A DNA stretch of 48,524 nucleotides from Clostridia bacterium (GTDB lineage: Bacteria > Bacillota > Clostridia > Acetivibrionales > JAFADI01): contig JAOAAU010000049.1 in assembly GCA_026418695.1 (NCBI GenBank), positions 1-48,524 on the forward strand. The letters run 5' to 3'. Shown here one piece after another: positions 26,420 through 35,138 of the stretch (position 1 is its first letter; each line of letters starts with the position of its first letter). Below the pieces are notes generated by a model, which did no database searches, was not told the DNA's origin, and saw nothing but the letters and a program-made list of their open reading frames with translations. Position numbers and translations under genes: made by a program.

Positions 26420-26647
26420 GAAATCTTTTGTATCAATTCTTTTCCAACCGCTTTCATGATATAATGAAGGCTGAAATTAAATACTTATTTCCGTGAAACA
26501 AACAATAGGGTTTTACGTAAATTTATGTAGAATGTGTGCTGTACAATATTGTTCCTTATATAAAAGTTTGATAAGCGTATGGAATTTCAGCATTGTTCAA
26601 AAACGGGATGAAATAAATTCGACTCAATCATAGAAGGGGGTAGAAGC

Positions 26648-27640
26648 GTGAAACAAAAAATATTTGCATTATTTTTAGCAGTCGTTTTCTTGTTTTCACA
26701 GATTAGTATTGTTGACGCAAAGGGACGCTCCGGCGGAGGTTTTTCCTCCAAAAGTTCAAGTGGCTACTCCGGCTCGTCGCGGAAATCCAGCGCAGGGAGT
26801 TCTTTTAGCGGTTCAAAAAGCTCTTCGTCTACAGCAAAGAGCAGCAGCGGTTATTCTGGGTCTTCTTCAAGGAGTGTGCCGGGCTCGTATTCAAAGTCCA
26901 GCCCGTCTTCTTCAAAAAGTACGGCGCCCAATACCGGAAGCACCCAACCATCCGGTGCAGCACCCAAGAGTACAAAAACCAATACGATGAAAAATACCTA
27001 TATGGCGGATACTTATAAGAAACAGGCATCCACCAGGAACTATAAGACTTACCAGCAAAAACTGAATGATGAGCAAAAGAAGGCTTATGATACATCCTTT
27101 AACCGGGGTTATCGGGTCAACAACAGAATGAACTTTGAGGATGCCATGAGAACGAGGCCTCAAAGAATTTCCAGGTTCGATCAAAGACCTGTGCGGATCT
27201 ATGTCAACAATAATTATTTCGGAGGACCTTTATCCTACGGTTCTGCCTTTGTCGGACCTTGGGATCTCTGGTTCCTGATGCGTGCGTCGGACCTTTTCTG
27301 GTATCATCACTGGCATGACATTTATGCCCACAGAGACTATTTCGAGGCTGCCAAATTTGCTGAAATGGAAGCCAGGGTCAGAGAACTGGAGCGTAAACAC
27401 AACGGCGTAAGAGACGAAAATTATCTGGATCCGGACGTAGATCCAGATCTACAGTTCTCCGATGAATATACCAACAAGAATTTGGATAATGTCTACTTGA
27501 CCAATAAATATGCAAGACCGTCTGTGAATCCTTTTGTTGTATTTATCATCATTCTGGCAATCGGCATCGTAATGATTGTGATTATTCGGAAGGTTTCAAG
27601 ACCCAAACCAAAAGCACCCTTCAACAGCAGAATATATTAG
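26648..27640 (+). CDS. Secreted/membrane Ser-Gly-rich protein, unknown
   Basis: The 330-residue protein has a signal peptide (residues 1-24, cleavage near VDA-KG). A low-complexity Ser/Gly tract spans about 25-100 (repeats like SSSGYSGSS). A Tyr/Arg-rich middle contains FGGPLSYGSAFVGPWDLWFLMRASDLFWYHHWHD. A membrane helix lies near 297-318 with a basic tail. I recognise no named family. It starts at GTG behind AGAAGGGGG. It is followed by a soluble protein and a DUF350 membrane protein, and the three probably form one cassette at the cell envelope. Confidence 0.7.
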   Translation: MKQKIFALFLAVVFLFSQISIVDAKGRSGGGFSSKSSSGYSGSSRKSSAGSSFSGSKSSSSTAKSSSGYSGSSSRSVPGSYSKSSPSSSKSTAPNTGSTQPSGAAPKSTKTNTMKNTYMADTYKKQASTRNYKTYQQKLNDEQKKAYDTSFNRGYRVNNRMNFEDAMRTRPQRISRFDQRPVRIYVNNNYFGGPLSYGSAFVGPWDLWFLMRASDLFWYHHWHDIYAHRDYFEAAKFAEMEARVRELERKHNGVRDENYLDPDVDPDLQFSDEYTNKNLDNVYLTNKYARPSVNPFVVFIIILAIGIVMIVIIRKVSRPKPKAPFNSRIY

Positions 27641-27644
27641 TAGG

Positions 27645-27750
27645 TTATAGGTAATAGGTGATAGAAGGTGTAGGGGCCAGACACCGATACGCCCTTGTAG
27701 AAAAGGTTCGTAGGAGCAGGCACCCCTAGCCGCCCGCAATTGATTTGGGT
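27645..27750. repeat. Short direct repeats in the intergenic region
   Basis: The motif TAGGTGATAG / GGTGATAGGTAA recurs around 27655-27664 and 27748-27761. The related blocks GGGGCCAGACACC and GAGCAGGCACCCC lie between them. This looks like a degenerate dispersed intergenic repeat rather than coding sequence. No function is apparent. Confidence 0.35.
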
Positions 27751-27795
27751 GATAGGTAACCGTTGATTATAAGAACAAGTGTGTAGGAGGACAGT

Positions 27796-28383
27796 ATGTT
27801 TGAATTCAATAAGAATGATATCATTGACAAGGTGCATAATCCGCTCAAGGTAACAAAAAGCTCTGTCATTGAATTCAAGGTAGGCGATTTGGCAGATGCA
27901 GGTCTTTTCCGGTTTAAGAAAATTATTGAATTTGTCTTTGGGGAGAGAAAACTGGCTAGATATCTTGTTTATTCCAATGTAGATGACCGGGAGTGTGTAT
28001 TTGAAGCATTTCAAGGGAATAATGGGCAGATGGAGACATACATTTACAGCCTTTCGGATACCATTCCGTTTTCAGAGGAATTTCTTGAAGTGGCCGGTCA
28101 AAGGTATCTTACCACACCCAGCGGAGAGGAATATGACCGGTGTGTTATGCCGGAGAATGAAGACCGGATTGAGGGCATCAAGGGAAGAGCCAAGGTGTTT
28201 GACATCGAATCGGATGCGGTGGAGAGAGAATTTGAAGTCCAGATTTGGGATTATCAAAGGGATGTGGACGGCATCACTGAGTTTTTGAATATTGAGATGT
28301 CGAATGATTCGGGAATGTTCAAAATATTTGTGGGTGAATTGATCGAAGACATCTTTTATAAATTTTATCAGACCTCAAAATAA
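27796..28383 (+). CDS. DUF4178-like soluble protein
   Basis: The 195-residue protein has no signal or membrane segment. Its opening (IEFKVGDLADAGLFRFKKIIEFVFGERKLARYLVYS) looks like the DUF4178 beta-barrel pattern, which often occurs beside DUF350 genes; I hold this with moderate confidence only. The C-terminal half is acidic and ends in helical FVGELIEDIFYKFYQ. It has an AGGAGG ribosome site and lies between the Ser-rich membrane protein and the DUF350 gene. The E. coli yjfIJKLM-type cassettes have a comparable small soluble partner (YjfK). Confidence 0.6.
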   Translation: MFEFNKNDIIDKVHNPLKVTKSSVIEFKVGDLADAGLFRFKKIIEFVFGERKLARYLVYSNVDDRECVFEAFQGNNGQMETYIYSLSDTIPFSEEFLEVAGQRYLTTPSGEEYDRCVMPENEDRIEGIKGRAKVFDIESDAVEREFEVQIWDYQRDVDGITEFLNIEMSNDSGMFKIFVGELIEDIFYKFYQTSK

Positions 28384-28417
28384 AATGAAGATAGGAATTC
28401 GGGTTGAGTTTAAATCA

Positions 28418-28460
28418 TAACTTTCAATTCTCAACCCTCAACTCTCAACTCTCAACTATT
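28418..28460. repeat. Tandem CTCAACTCT-type low-complexity repeat
   Basis: Five imperfect copies of a unit like TCAACTCTC run head to tail between the DUF4178-like and DUF350 genes, ending 18 bases before the DUF350 start. It is a simple intergenic repeat of no known role and may be prone to length change. Confidence 0.6.
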
Positions 28461-28477
28461 AAAAAGGGGGATTTACC

Positions 28478-29371
28478 ATGGATTATTCGGCATTATTAAG
28501 ATTTCTTGCAAACAATCTGGTTTTTAGCTTTACCGTTATTATCATCAGCTTTGTTTTGGGCTGGATTTTGTATAACAATGTGATATCAAGCAAAATATCT
28601 CTTCGGGAAGCCCTGTTTGAAAAGGACAATCTGGCTGCCTGGATAGAATTTATCGGTGCGTTTATTTTTCCGACACTTTATCTTGCGGCAAAGTCCATTG
28701 AGGGCTCACTAAGCGAAACCTGGTATATGGATCTTCTTATTTGTATAACCTATGTTCTTTCGTATGTTGCAGCCTTTACATTGCTTCGAATGCTTTCAGG
28801 CTTAACGGTCAGATTGATCGGGGCAGGGGATAGTGAAGGAAAAGTCAATCTCAACAGTGAGATCTATGTTCAGAAAAATATAGCAGCTGCATTGTTTTCA
28901 GTAGCCCTATCTACGGTATTTGTAAACTGTATCAAATTCCTTGACGTTTTACCCGGTTATTTTGTAACCTCTTTATATAAGGTATCGATTATATTTATTT
29001 TCTCGTTGCTCGCATTTATTGTTTACAGCATGGTGGTTCGTCAAAAGACAACCTTGTTCAAGGAGCTGTTTATTGACAATAACGCTGCAGCCGGGGTATG
29101 CTTTGCAGGCTTTATGTTTGCTGTTGAAGTCATACTCAGCGGTGTTGTAACTCTCCAGGTGGAATTTGTACTTTCTCAATTGGTTGCAGTTTCTCTCATC
29201 AGTTTGCTCCTTTTTGGAATTCTCTCTATAATCTTTAAAGCAATATTCAAAGCAATGATCAAGGTAGATATCTGGAATGAGATCTATGAACAGAACAATA
29301 TCGGTGCCGCCATTGGACAAGTCGCACTTTACATCGGAATCGCAAATGTCATCGTTCACTTTTTGAAATAA
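28478..29371 (+). CDS. DUF350 (YjfL-like) membrane protein with internal duplication
   Basis: The 297-residue protein has about eight membrane segments. Four spaced copies of a polar 'x-N-(N/L/I)-A-A' motif are visible: EKDNLAA (48-54), VQKNIAAA (131-138), IDNNAAAG (199-206) and EQNNIGAA (271-278). This indicates two fused DUF350 domains, each with an internal repeat. DUF350 proteins occur in cassettes with DUF4178/YjfK-type and PspA-type proteins linked to envelope stress or polyamine metabolism. Their chemistry is unknown. A GGGGG ribosome site precedes ATG 28478, and a very strong terminator follows. Confidence 0.82.
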   Translation: MDYSALLRFLANNLVFSFTVIIISFVLGWILYNNVISSKISLREALFEKDNLAAWIEFIGAFIFPTLYLAAKSIEGSLSETWYMDLLICITYVLSYVAAFTLLRMLSGLTVRLIGAGDSEGKVNLNSEIYVQKNIAAALFSVALSTVFVNCIKFLDVLPGYFVTSLYKVSIIFIFSLLAFIVYSMVVRQKTTLFKELFIDNNAAAGVCFAGFMFAVEVILSGVVTLQVEFVLSQLVAVSLISLLLFGILSIIFKAIFKAMIKVDIWNEIYEQNNIGAAIGQVALYIGIANVIVHFLK

Positions 29372-29386
29372 GATTCAGTATATGGC

Positions 29387-29430
29387 AAAAAGGGAGTTGT
29401 TCAACCCGTGGGTTGAACAACTCCCTTTTT
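29387..29430. terminator. Strong bidirectional terminator
   Basis: A 21-bp perfect stem (AAAAAGGGAGTTGTTCAACCC and its complement) with a 2-nt loop and symmetric A/T tails lies between the DUF350 gene and the converging efflux operon. Confidence 0.9.
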
Positions 29431-29459
29431 AAATATTTCACCGCTTTCCGGGATTCTAC

Positions 29460-29616
29460 CTAGCAAATAAACCTGCGATTGCCAGTAAAGATATAATTGA
29501 TCCGGATACGACCTTGTACATGATATTTGTCGGTTTCATCATGAACACCACCATAAACTTGCACAGTATTCTACTATTTAATATACCAACAAAGCAGTAT
29601 CAATAAACAGAATCAT
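29460..29616 (-). pseudogene. Remnant of a polytopic transporter (LysE-like?)
   Basis: Two short - strand frames look like pieces of one membrane protein broken by a frameshift. An upstream piece reads MILFIDTALLVY (stop near 29581). A downstream piece in another frame includes MKPTNIMYKVVSGSIISLLAIAGLFAR, ending at 29460. The pattern of a soluble link followed by a terminal helix recalls the end of LysE/RhtB exporters, but the match is by eye and weak. It sits between the ABC permease stop and the shared terminator. Confidence 0.35.
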
Positions 29617-29623
29617 AGGGAGA

Positions 29624-30772
29624 TTAATCCAAACTCTTACGGAATCTTAAGGTTGCCAGACCCAGCAGAAAAACCATAAAGATGGAAAGCGCAATAATAT
29701 CATTCCAAAGGAATTCGGGACCGATTCCTTTGAGCATGATTCCACGGGTAATATCAAGAAAATAGGTTAATGGGATTGCATACCCGATCAGATAAATGGC
29801 TGTCGGCATCGCCTCGCGCGGAAACACAAAGCCGGAAAGCAAAATGCTGGGAAGGAGCACAAGAATCGTGACCATCATGGCCTGAAGCTGATTCTTGGCA
29901 AGAGTGGATATCAGCATCCCAATGGAAAGCGCACAAATCACAAATAAAAATCCAAGAAGCAAAAACAGGGTAAGACTGCCGGTGACCTCCACTTTAAACC
30001 AGAATACGCATAGAGCAAGTGAAAAGAGAAACCCGGCATATCCAATAATGATATAGGGAATCAGTTTCCCTAGAATCAATTCAATAGACCGAATCGGAGT
30101 CACGATTAACTGCTCAATCGTACCGCGTTCTCTTTCGCGAACGAGAGCAAAGCCTGTAAGCATAATGGTAATATTCTGCAGGATCAAGCCTACCAATCCC
30201 GGGATGGTAAATCGGGTGCTTTCAAGATTCGGGTTGTACCAGACCTTGGAACTCATAGAGACACCGGGGGTTTTTAGGGCAGAGCTTCCGATTTTCTTCA
30301 TGGCTTCTTCCTTAAAGGTTCTTGAATATACTTCATTCACCAGCAAACCACTGTTCAAAGCTGTCCTGGCTGTTGTGGGATCAGTCCCGTCGATAATCAG
30401 CTGGGTTTGGGGTGTTCTGTTTTTTCTGATATCGTTGGCATAGTCCGATGGAATGATCAAGCCTGCTTTAACCTTGCCGCCATCGATCAGGTCGGAAAGC
30501 TCTCTTTCACTGGAAACATTATATTTTACAACAAAATAGTTGGATGCGACAAACCTGTCGATATACTCGCGGCTTTCCTGAGTTTTGCTTTGATCAAAGA
30601 TTGCTGTGGAGATTTTATCAACCTCTGTGGTAACCGCATAGCCGAACAGAAGCATCATTACTATTGGCATTACAATTGGGATTCGCAAGCTGATGGGATC
30701 TCGTTTGATTTGAATAAATTCTTTTTTAATAATTGCCAGGAATCTTTGGAAACTGAATAACTTTCTTTTCAT
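29624..30772 (-). CDS. ABC-2 type transporter permease
   Basis: The 382-residue protein has one N-terminal membrane helix (about residues 28-48). An external domain of about 130 residues (DQSKTQESREYIDRFVASNYF...) and five membrane helices follow. The family segment LVRERERGTIEQLIVTPIRSIELILGKLIPY sits near residue 212, typical of YbhS/YbhR-type exporters. It follows the ATPase and HlyD genes on the same strand. A single permease here means a homodimer, whereas E. coli YbhGFSR uses two. Confidence 0.9.
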   Translation of the reverse strand: MKRKLFSFQRFLAIIKKEFIQIKRDPISLRIPIVMPIVMMLLFGYAVTTEVDKISTAIFDQSKTQESREYIDRFVASNYFVVKYNVSSERELSDLIDGGKVKAGLIIPSDYANDIRKNRTPQTQLIIDGTDPTTARTALNSGLLVNEVYSRTFKEEAMKKIGSSALKTPGVSMSSKVWYNPNLESTRFTIPGLVGLILQNITIMLTGFALVRERERGTIEQLIVTPIRSIELILGKLIPYIIIGYAGFLFSLALCVFWFKVEVTGSLTLFLLLGFLFVICALSIGMLISTLAKNQLQAMMVTILVLLPSILLSGFVFPREAMPTAIYLIGYAIPLTYFLDITRGIMLKGIGPEFLWNDIIALSIFMVFLLGLATLRFRKSLD

Positions 30773-30875
30773 TTAATTATCAATCCTTTCGCATTGCTCA
30801 AGGTTTAATATCTCATCAAGGCTTAAGCTGTACATTGTTAATTGTCAACTGGACACTTTTAAAGATAAGCCACCT

Positions 30876-31664
30876 CTACGATTCATTGGAGTGAAGGAAC
30901 TTCATCTCTTTAAAGGTGGAACTTACCTTGGTATTGGTGACTCTCTCCACATAGGTGATAAATACGTCTTCAAGGTTCTTTGCATTTTCCTTCTGAATGA
31001 TTTCCTGTGGGGGAGCAAATTCATTGATCAGATTCCCGTTAAAAATAAAGCCTACAATATCACAGCTTTCAGCTTCATCCATGTAATGGGTGGTGACAAG
31101 GATGGTAATTCCCTGTCTTGATAAGGCGTGAATGATTTCCCAGAACACTCTTCTCGATACGGGGTCTACACCGGCAGTAGGCTCATCCAAAACAAGCATC
31201 TTGGGTTTGTGTATCAGTGCACAGCCAAGGGCCAGACGTTGCTTCCACCCACCCGACAAGGTGCCTGCCAGACTTTTTTCCTTTCCGGCCAGGTTTGCCA
31301 TAAGGATCAGTTCCTTTTTTCTTGCATCTCGGACATTCTTGGGAAGACCGTAAACTCCGGCGTAAAAATCAAGGTTTTCTTCAACAGTGAGGTCTTCATA
31401 AAGACTGAATTTCTGTGACATATATCCAAGGTTCTGCCTTACGGCTTCAGTATCTTTTACAATATCCAGCCCCATTACACGTCCAATGCCCGAAGTGGGG
31501 GTTAGTACGCCGCAAAGCATTCGAATGGTGGTAGACTTGCCGGAACCGTTAGGACCCAAAAAACCGAATATACAGCCTTTTGGGATTTTGAAATTGATAT
31601 TGTTGACCGCTGTAAAGCTTCCGAATCTTTTGGTGAGGTTTTCAACTTCAATTGCATATTCCAT
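30876..31664 (-). CDS. ABC transporter ATP-binding protein
   Basis: The 262-residue ATPase has Walker A GPNGSGKS (37-44), Q-loop YMSQKFSLYEDLTVEEN, signature LSGGWKQR (136-143), Walker B LVLDEPTAGVDP (157-168) and the switch His in TTHYMDEAE. It is of the drug-export subtype (CcmA/YbhF half). Its start lies 1 base after the HlyD gene stop, so the two are translationally linked. A 103-bp gap with no gene separates it from the permease. The gap contains a GTACATTGTTAATTGTCAA intergenic motif. Confidence 0.93.
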   Translation of the reverse strand: MEYAIEVENLTKRFGSFTAVNNINFKIPKGCIFGFLGPNGSGKSTTIRMLCGVLTPTSGIGRVMGLDIVKDTEAVRQNLGYMSQKFSLYEDLTVEENLDFYAGVYGLPKNVRDARKKELILMANLAGKEKSLAGTLSGGWKQRLALGCALIHKPKMLVLDEPTAGVDPVSRRVFWEIIHALSRQGITILVTTHYMDEAESCDIVGFIFNGNLINEFAPPQEIIQKENAKNLEDVFITYVERVTNTKVSSTFKEMKFLHSNES

Positions 31665-31665
31665 G

Positions 31666-32733
31666 TTATTTCCCTCCTAGCGGGATATGAGCATCTACAG
31701 TCATGCCGGGCTTCAGCTGATCAATGTGATCCAGCATTTTGATCTTCACTTTGAATACGGTGTTTTCCTTTGCTTCACTTGTTTCTGTATTTTTGGGAGT
31801 AAATTCTGCATCACTTGAAATGAAAGTGATTTTACCCTTGATGGTCTGACCTGGGAGGGACACTGTCTTTAATTCAAGCTCCTGACCCAGTTTGATTGAA
31901 TTTAAATGCCGCTGGGGAATATAGACCTTCACCCATAAATCACTCAAATCAGAGATCGTAGCAACTCCGGTTCCGGCGTTGACGATATCACCGGTCTCTA
32001 CATTTCTCAAGAGGTAAGTACCGTCAATCGGGGACTTGACCTGATATTTCGACAAGGTCAGCTTGGCTTGTTCCAGAACTGCCTGAGATTGTTCAAGGTC
32101 TGCTTCTGCTGCTTTGATGGTCTGATTGGTATTGCCGTTTCTTAACAGGTCCAGTTGTGCTTGAGCTGATTGAAGCTGGGATTGGGAGGACGATAACTGC
32201 TTTTGTGCGGTAATCAATTGCTGGTTTGCGGTATCCATTTTATATCGGGCATCCTGTAGATCATTATCGGAGGCTGCGCCGGATTGATTTAATGATTTTG
32301 TTTTATTATACTTGTCGACCCAGTAGTTATAATTGATCTGTGCGTTATCAACAGAGGTTTTTGCAGAGTTCACTGCGGTTTTTGCAGTGTCCGTGGAAGC
32401 TTCCGCCTGTCTGATCTGCTCGGTTCTTGTTCCTGCTTTTAATTCATCTAGACGAGCCTGCTTTGCTTTGACAGTTGCTTCATGCTGCTTCACGATAAGT
32501 TCCTGAGCGGAAGCGTCAATAGAAGCCAAAACATCGTCCTTCTTAACGGCGGCACCTTCATCTTTTTCCAGATGGAGAATTTTGCCGGCTACTTCTGAAT
32601 TGGCGTCTATCTGTGTGGATTCGACGGAACCGCTCAATTGAAGGCTGTTGGTGCTGCTGCATCCGCTGAAAAGTATTGCTGCAGCCAGAATAAATATGGT
32701 AATTGAAATTGATTTTCTGATAGTTGCTGACAT
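31666..32733 (-). CDS. HlyD/YbhG-type membrane-fusion lipoprotein
   Basis: The 355-residue protein has a lipoprotein signal (lipobox LFSGC, Cys about residue 25). A biotinyl-lipoyl-like half (VAGKILHLEKDEGAAVKKDDVLASID) precedes a long Ala/Gln-rich coiled-coil hairpin (about residues 80-215). The second lipoyl half and a beta-barrel domain end with LKPGMTVDAHIPLGG. In a Gram-positive it would sit outside the membrane and link to the ABC pump. It is the first structural gene of the efflux operon, downstream of a TetR regulator. Confidence 0.9.
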   Translation of the reverse strand: MSATIRKSISITIFILAAAILFSGCSSTNSLQLSGSVESTQIDANSEVAGKILHLEKDEGAAVKKDDVLASIDASAQELIVKQHEATVKAKQARLDELKAGTRTEQIRQAEASTDTAKTAVNSAKTSVDNAQINYNYWVDKYNKTKSLNQSGAASDNDLQDARYKMDTANQQLITAQKQLSSSQSQLQSAQAQLDLLRNGNTNQTIKAAEADLEQSQAVLEQAKLTLSKYQVKSPIDGTYLLRNVETGDIVNAGTGVATISDLSDLWVKVYIPQRHLNSIKLGQELELKTVSLPGQTIKGKITFISSDAEFTPKNTETSEAKENTVFKVKIKMLDHIDQLKPGMTVDAHIPLGGK

Positions 32734-32820
32734 TTGAAATGCCCCCTTCTTTGTAAACTAGAATTCTACGTGATCTTGCAAGGGAAGAGAAAAACGAATG
32801 GTTCCTACTCGATGATCTTA

Positions 32821-33462
32821 TTACTCTTTATCACCAGCGATCCCATATAGAATCACATCAATAATTTTATCTACTTCTTTATCAATATCATCCAGCTCGA
32901 ATTTATCGCCGAAAAGTTTTCTTTGTGCGATGAGGACAACAAGATTGCCTAAAATTGTTTTTATTAGTAATTCGGGTTCTATATCGCTTCTGATCAGCCC
33001 GCGTTCAACCATTTGCTTGTGAAATCTTCTAATAGTGATCATTACTCTCGCAATAATGTTTTGATAGATGGCTTCTCGAACATCTTCATGGAAAAGCGCT
33101 TCCGTGATGATAACCCTGGCCATGGGGAATATATGGTCGACAAGTTTGATTCTATCATGAATAAATTCCTTTAAGACCACTCGTAATTCTTTTCCCTCGG
33201 AATCGTTCAGAATTTTCTCCACAGCTTCAATCACCACTTTGCCGCTCATGATATTAATTGTTTGAACAAGAATTCCTCGTAGAATATCCTTTTTTGTTTT
33301 GAAATACCTGAAAATAGTTCCTTCGGCAACTCCGGCATTTTTTGCAATTTCACTTGTGGTGGCTGCACTAAATCCCTTTTCGGAAAAAACATGGATTGCA
33401 GATTCCAATATTTTTTGTTCTTTCTCGGCTAGGCCAAGACCTGATAAATCGGGTATGTCCAT
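32821..33462 (-). CDS. TetR/AcrR-family regulator of the efflux operon
   Basis: The 213-residue protein has the HTH at residues 14-62 ([29 protein letters not shown]), which is close to the CecR/YbiH type. A helical ligand domain follows. It heads the operon TetR, HlyD, ATPase, permease, the same order as E. coli cecR-ybhG-ybhF-ybhS. A TGAGTACTCA-centred palindrome lies 29 bases upstream of its start, so autorepression is likely. AGGAGGAATTCCT precedes ATG 33462. Confidence 0.9.
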   Translation of the reverse strand: MDIPDLSGLGLAEKEQKILESAIHVFSEKGFSAATTSEIAKNAGVAEGTIFRYFKTKKDILRGILVQTINIMSGKVVIEAVEKILNDSEGKELRVVLKEFIHDRIKLVDHIFPMARVIITEALFHEDVREAIYQNIIARVMITIRRFHKQMVERGLIRSDIEPELLIKTILGNLVVLIAQRKLFGDKFELDDIDKEVDKIIDVILYGIAGDKE

Positions 33463-33490
33463 AGGAATTCCTCCTGAGTTTAATAAAATG

Positions 33491-33536
33491 AGTGAGTACT
33501 CACTATCATTATAGATCTGTTTTTTAAATAATGCAA
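33491..33536 (-). promoter_or_regulatory. Promoter and TetR-type operator of the efflux operon
   Basis: On the - strand TTGCAT (33531-33536), a 17-bp spacer and TATAAT (33508-33513) form the promoter. The perfect 14-bp palindrome AGTGAGTACTCACT (33491-33504) lies just downstream of the -10 box, over the transcription start. From about 33540 to 33807 I see no gene or clear signal. Confidence 0.65.
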
Positions 33537-33809
33537 GAAAATTTTTACTGTTTCAAAATGCGAGCAAATTTTTGCTGCCATAAGTTTCAGATTCAGGTTG
33601 ACAGGCAGTGTCATTACGGATGAAATTAAGGAAATATCGGGAGCAAGGCAATTAATAACAAAGGGTTGAAGCACATAATTTGAAGATTATTAAGGAAAAT
33701 ATGTTTTATGAATTGCTATGGCGGGTTCGGCTGCTAACTGAATGATACATACTTAAGCAAATAGAACCAGTAATGAAGCAGTTTAAAGACCTAATTTAAA
33801 ACTCGGTGT

Positions 33810-34193
33810 GTGATTTTTTTGATAAAAACAACTTCGAATACCGTGAAGTATCTAAAATGCATAGTGATAGGAATTATTACGGGAATGGCAAACGGACTTT
33901 TTGGTTCCGGCGGTGGTACAATTGCGGTTCCGGCCATGGTTCTCCTTCTCGGTGCGGATGACCATAAAGCCCATGCTACGGCAATATCCATTATACTGCC
34001 GCTTACATTGACCAGTGCGTTCTTTTATATCTCGAACGATTATGTCAACTGGGAACTTACATCCAAGGTGGTTCTCGGAGGAATTCTTGGAGGGTATATC
34101 GGGGCTAGGCTGCTGAATATCTGCCCTGCAAACGTTTTAAGGAAAACTTTTTCAATATTCATGATCATAGCTGCGATAAGGATGATCGCCTAA
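33810..34193 (+). CDS. Half-size TauE/SafE (TSUP) membrane protein
   Basis: The 127-residue protein has about four membrane segments. The TSUP signature GIITGMANGLFGSGGGTIAVPAMVLLLG (20-47) is followed by a His-Lys-Ala-His-Ala-Thr-Ala motif (HKAHATA). Full-size family members have two such halves in about 250 residues, so this is one half. The partner half is encoded 124 bases downstream. The likely substrate class is small sulfur- or carbon-containing anions. The GTG start has only a weak ribosome site; TTG 33819 is an alternative. Confidence 0.8.
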   Translation: MIFLIKTTSNTVKYLKCIVIGIITGMANGLFGSGGGTIAVPAMVLLLGADDHKAHATAISIILPLTLTSAFFYISNDYVNWELTSKVVLGGILGGYIGARLLNICPANVLRKTFSIFMIIAAIRMIA

Positions 34194-34326
34194 AAAGTGT
34201 ACAGTTGGCAATGTACAATAAACAGTTAAAAGATTTTCATGACTTTGTATTTTTAGTGCAACGTAAGAATGATAGGTAACATTGAGTGAGATTGTGTTTA
34301 TTAAGATTTGATGATAGGTGAATGTG

Positions 34327-34704
34327 ATGATTCTATTTATTATTGGATTGGCATCGGGAATTATCAGCGGAATGGGAATCGGGGGAGGAGCAATTCTCAT
34401 TCCTGCGCTGGTAATTTTTGTTCAGCCTGAACAGCATATTGCACAAAGTGTAAACCTGCTCTTCTTTATTCCTACAGCCATCATTGCTTTAATAATACAT
34501 ATCAAAAACAAAAGGATAGATTTTAAGATGGCATGGCCCATCATCCTGGCAGGCTTGGCAGGGGCTTATATGGGATCACAGCTGGCATTAAATCTGAATG
34601 GCCGTACACTGCGGAAGCTTTTTGGAGTATTTCTCCTCATCATGGGAGTATATGAGTTACTCCGGGGGGATAAAAAGCATCAAGCGATTCAAAAAAACAA
34701 ATAG
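34327..34704 (+). CDS. Half-size TauE/SafE (TSUP) membrane protein, second half
   Basis: From ATG 34327 (AGGTG six bases upstream) the protein is 125 residues. It shows the TSUP pattern GLASGIISGMGIGGGAILIPALVIF (6-30), then QHIAQSVNLLFFIPTAIIAL, and four membrane segments. It and the preceding 127-residue protein probably assemble as a heterodimer, since each matches one half of ordinary TSUP transporters. The C-terminus is short and basic (GDKKHQAIQKNK). Confidence 0.8.
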   Translation: MILFIIGLASGIISGMGIGGGAILIPALVIFVQPEQHIAQSVNLLFFIPTAIIALIIHIKNKRIDFKMAWPIILAGLAGAYMGSQLALNLNGRTLRKLFGVFLLIMGVYELLRGDKKHQAIQKNK

Positions 34705-34820
34705 CAATTCATTTCATGATTTCAAAGAAAAATAAAATTCGAGTTCGATAAAAAGTGACCAAGCAGAGTTAGATTTGAGGAATTTTTGGCGGAATAAAGA
34801 GGCCTGAGTTCAAAAAGTTC

Positions 34821-34849
34821 TTGACATCATTTGCCTGTTTATTTATAAT
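34821..34849 (+). promoter_or_regulatory. Consensus promoter of the serC-serA operon
   Basis: TTGACA (34821-34826) and TATAAT (34844-34849) are both perfect with an ideal 17-bp spacer. Transcription should start near 34856, at the front of the glycine riboswitch. Confidence 0.9.
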
Positions 34850-34877
34850 AGTAGTCAATTAAATAGTGTCGGATGAT

Positions 34878-35037
34878 CGTTGAGGGAGAGTTATTTTCGA
34901 AAACCACGGAAATGCACCGAAGGAGTAGCACTCTCAGGTAAGGAGACCTCAATGGGACGGACCTCTGGAGAGACCAGTGTTGGCGCCGAAGGGGCAAGGC
35001 CGAAAGGCTATAATCTCTCAGGCAAAAGGACAGAGTA
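34878..35037 (+). ncRNA. Tandem glycine riboswitch
   Basis: Two aptamers follow each other. The first has GGGAGAG, then GCACCGAAGGAGTAGCA and CTCTCAGGTAAGGA (34884-34943). The second has GGAGAGACC, then GGCGCCGAAGGGGCAAG and CTCTCAGGCAAAAGGACAG (34967-35035). These are the conserved cores of the gcvT-type glycine aptamer. The RNA lies between a consensus promoter and a terminator hairpin before serC, so it should control serine synthesis by transcription attenuation. Whether glycine turns the operon on or off cannot be decided from sequence alone. Confidence 0.93.
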
Positions 35038-35068
35038 TTTGGTAAATGTTTTTTTTGTATGCGTTTAC

Positions 35069-35102
35069 AGAGGTCAAATTTTATTTTATTTGACCTCTTT
35101 TT
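35069..35102 (+). terminator. Riboswitch-controlled terminator upstream of serC
   Basis: An 11-bp perfect stem (AGAGGTCAAAT against ATTTGACCTCT) with an 8-nt loop is followed by five T. It lies about 30 bases past the second glycine aptamer and 37 bases before serC, the position of an expression platform. Confidence 0.85.
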
Positions 35103-35138
35103 AATTTTCAAATAATAATAGCAGGGGAGCGATGATGT

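Noticed and set aside
33480..33674. 64-residue - strand frame upstream of the efflux TetR gene
   Set aside because: It covers the promoter and operator, has no ribosome site and has no domain-like sequence.
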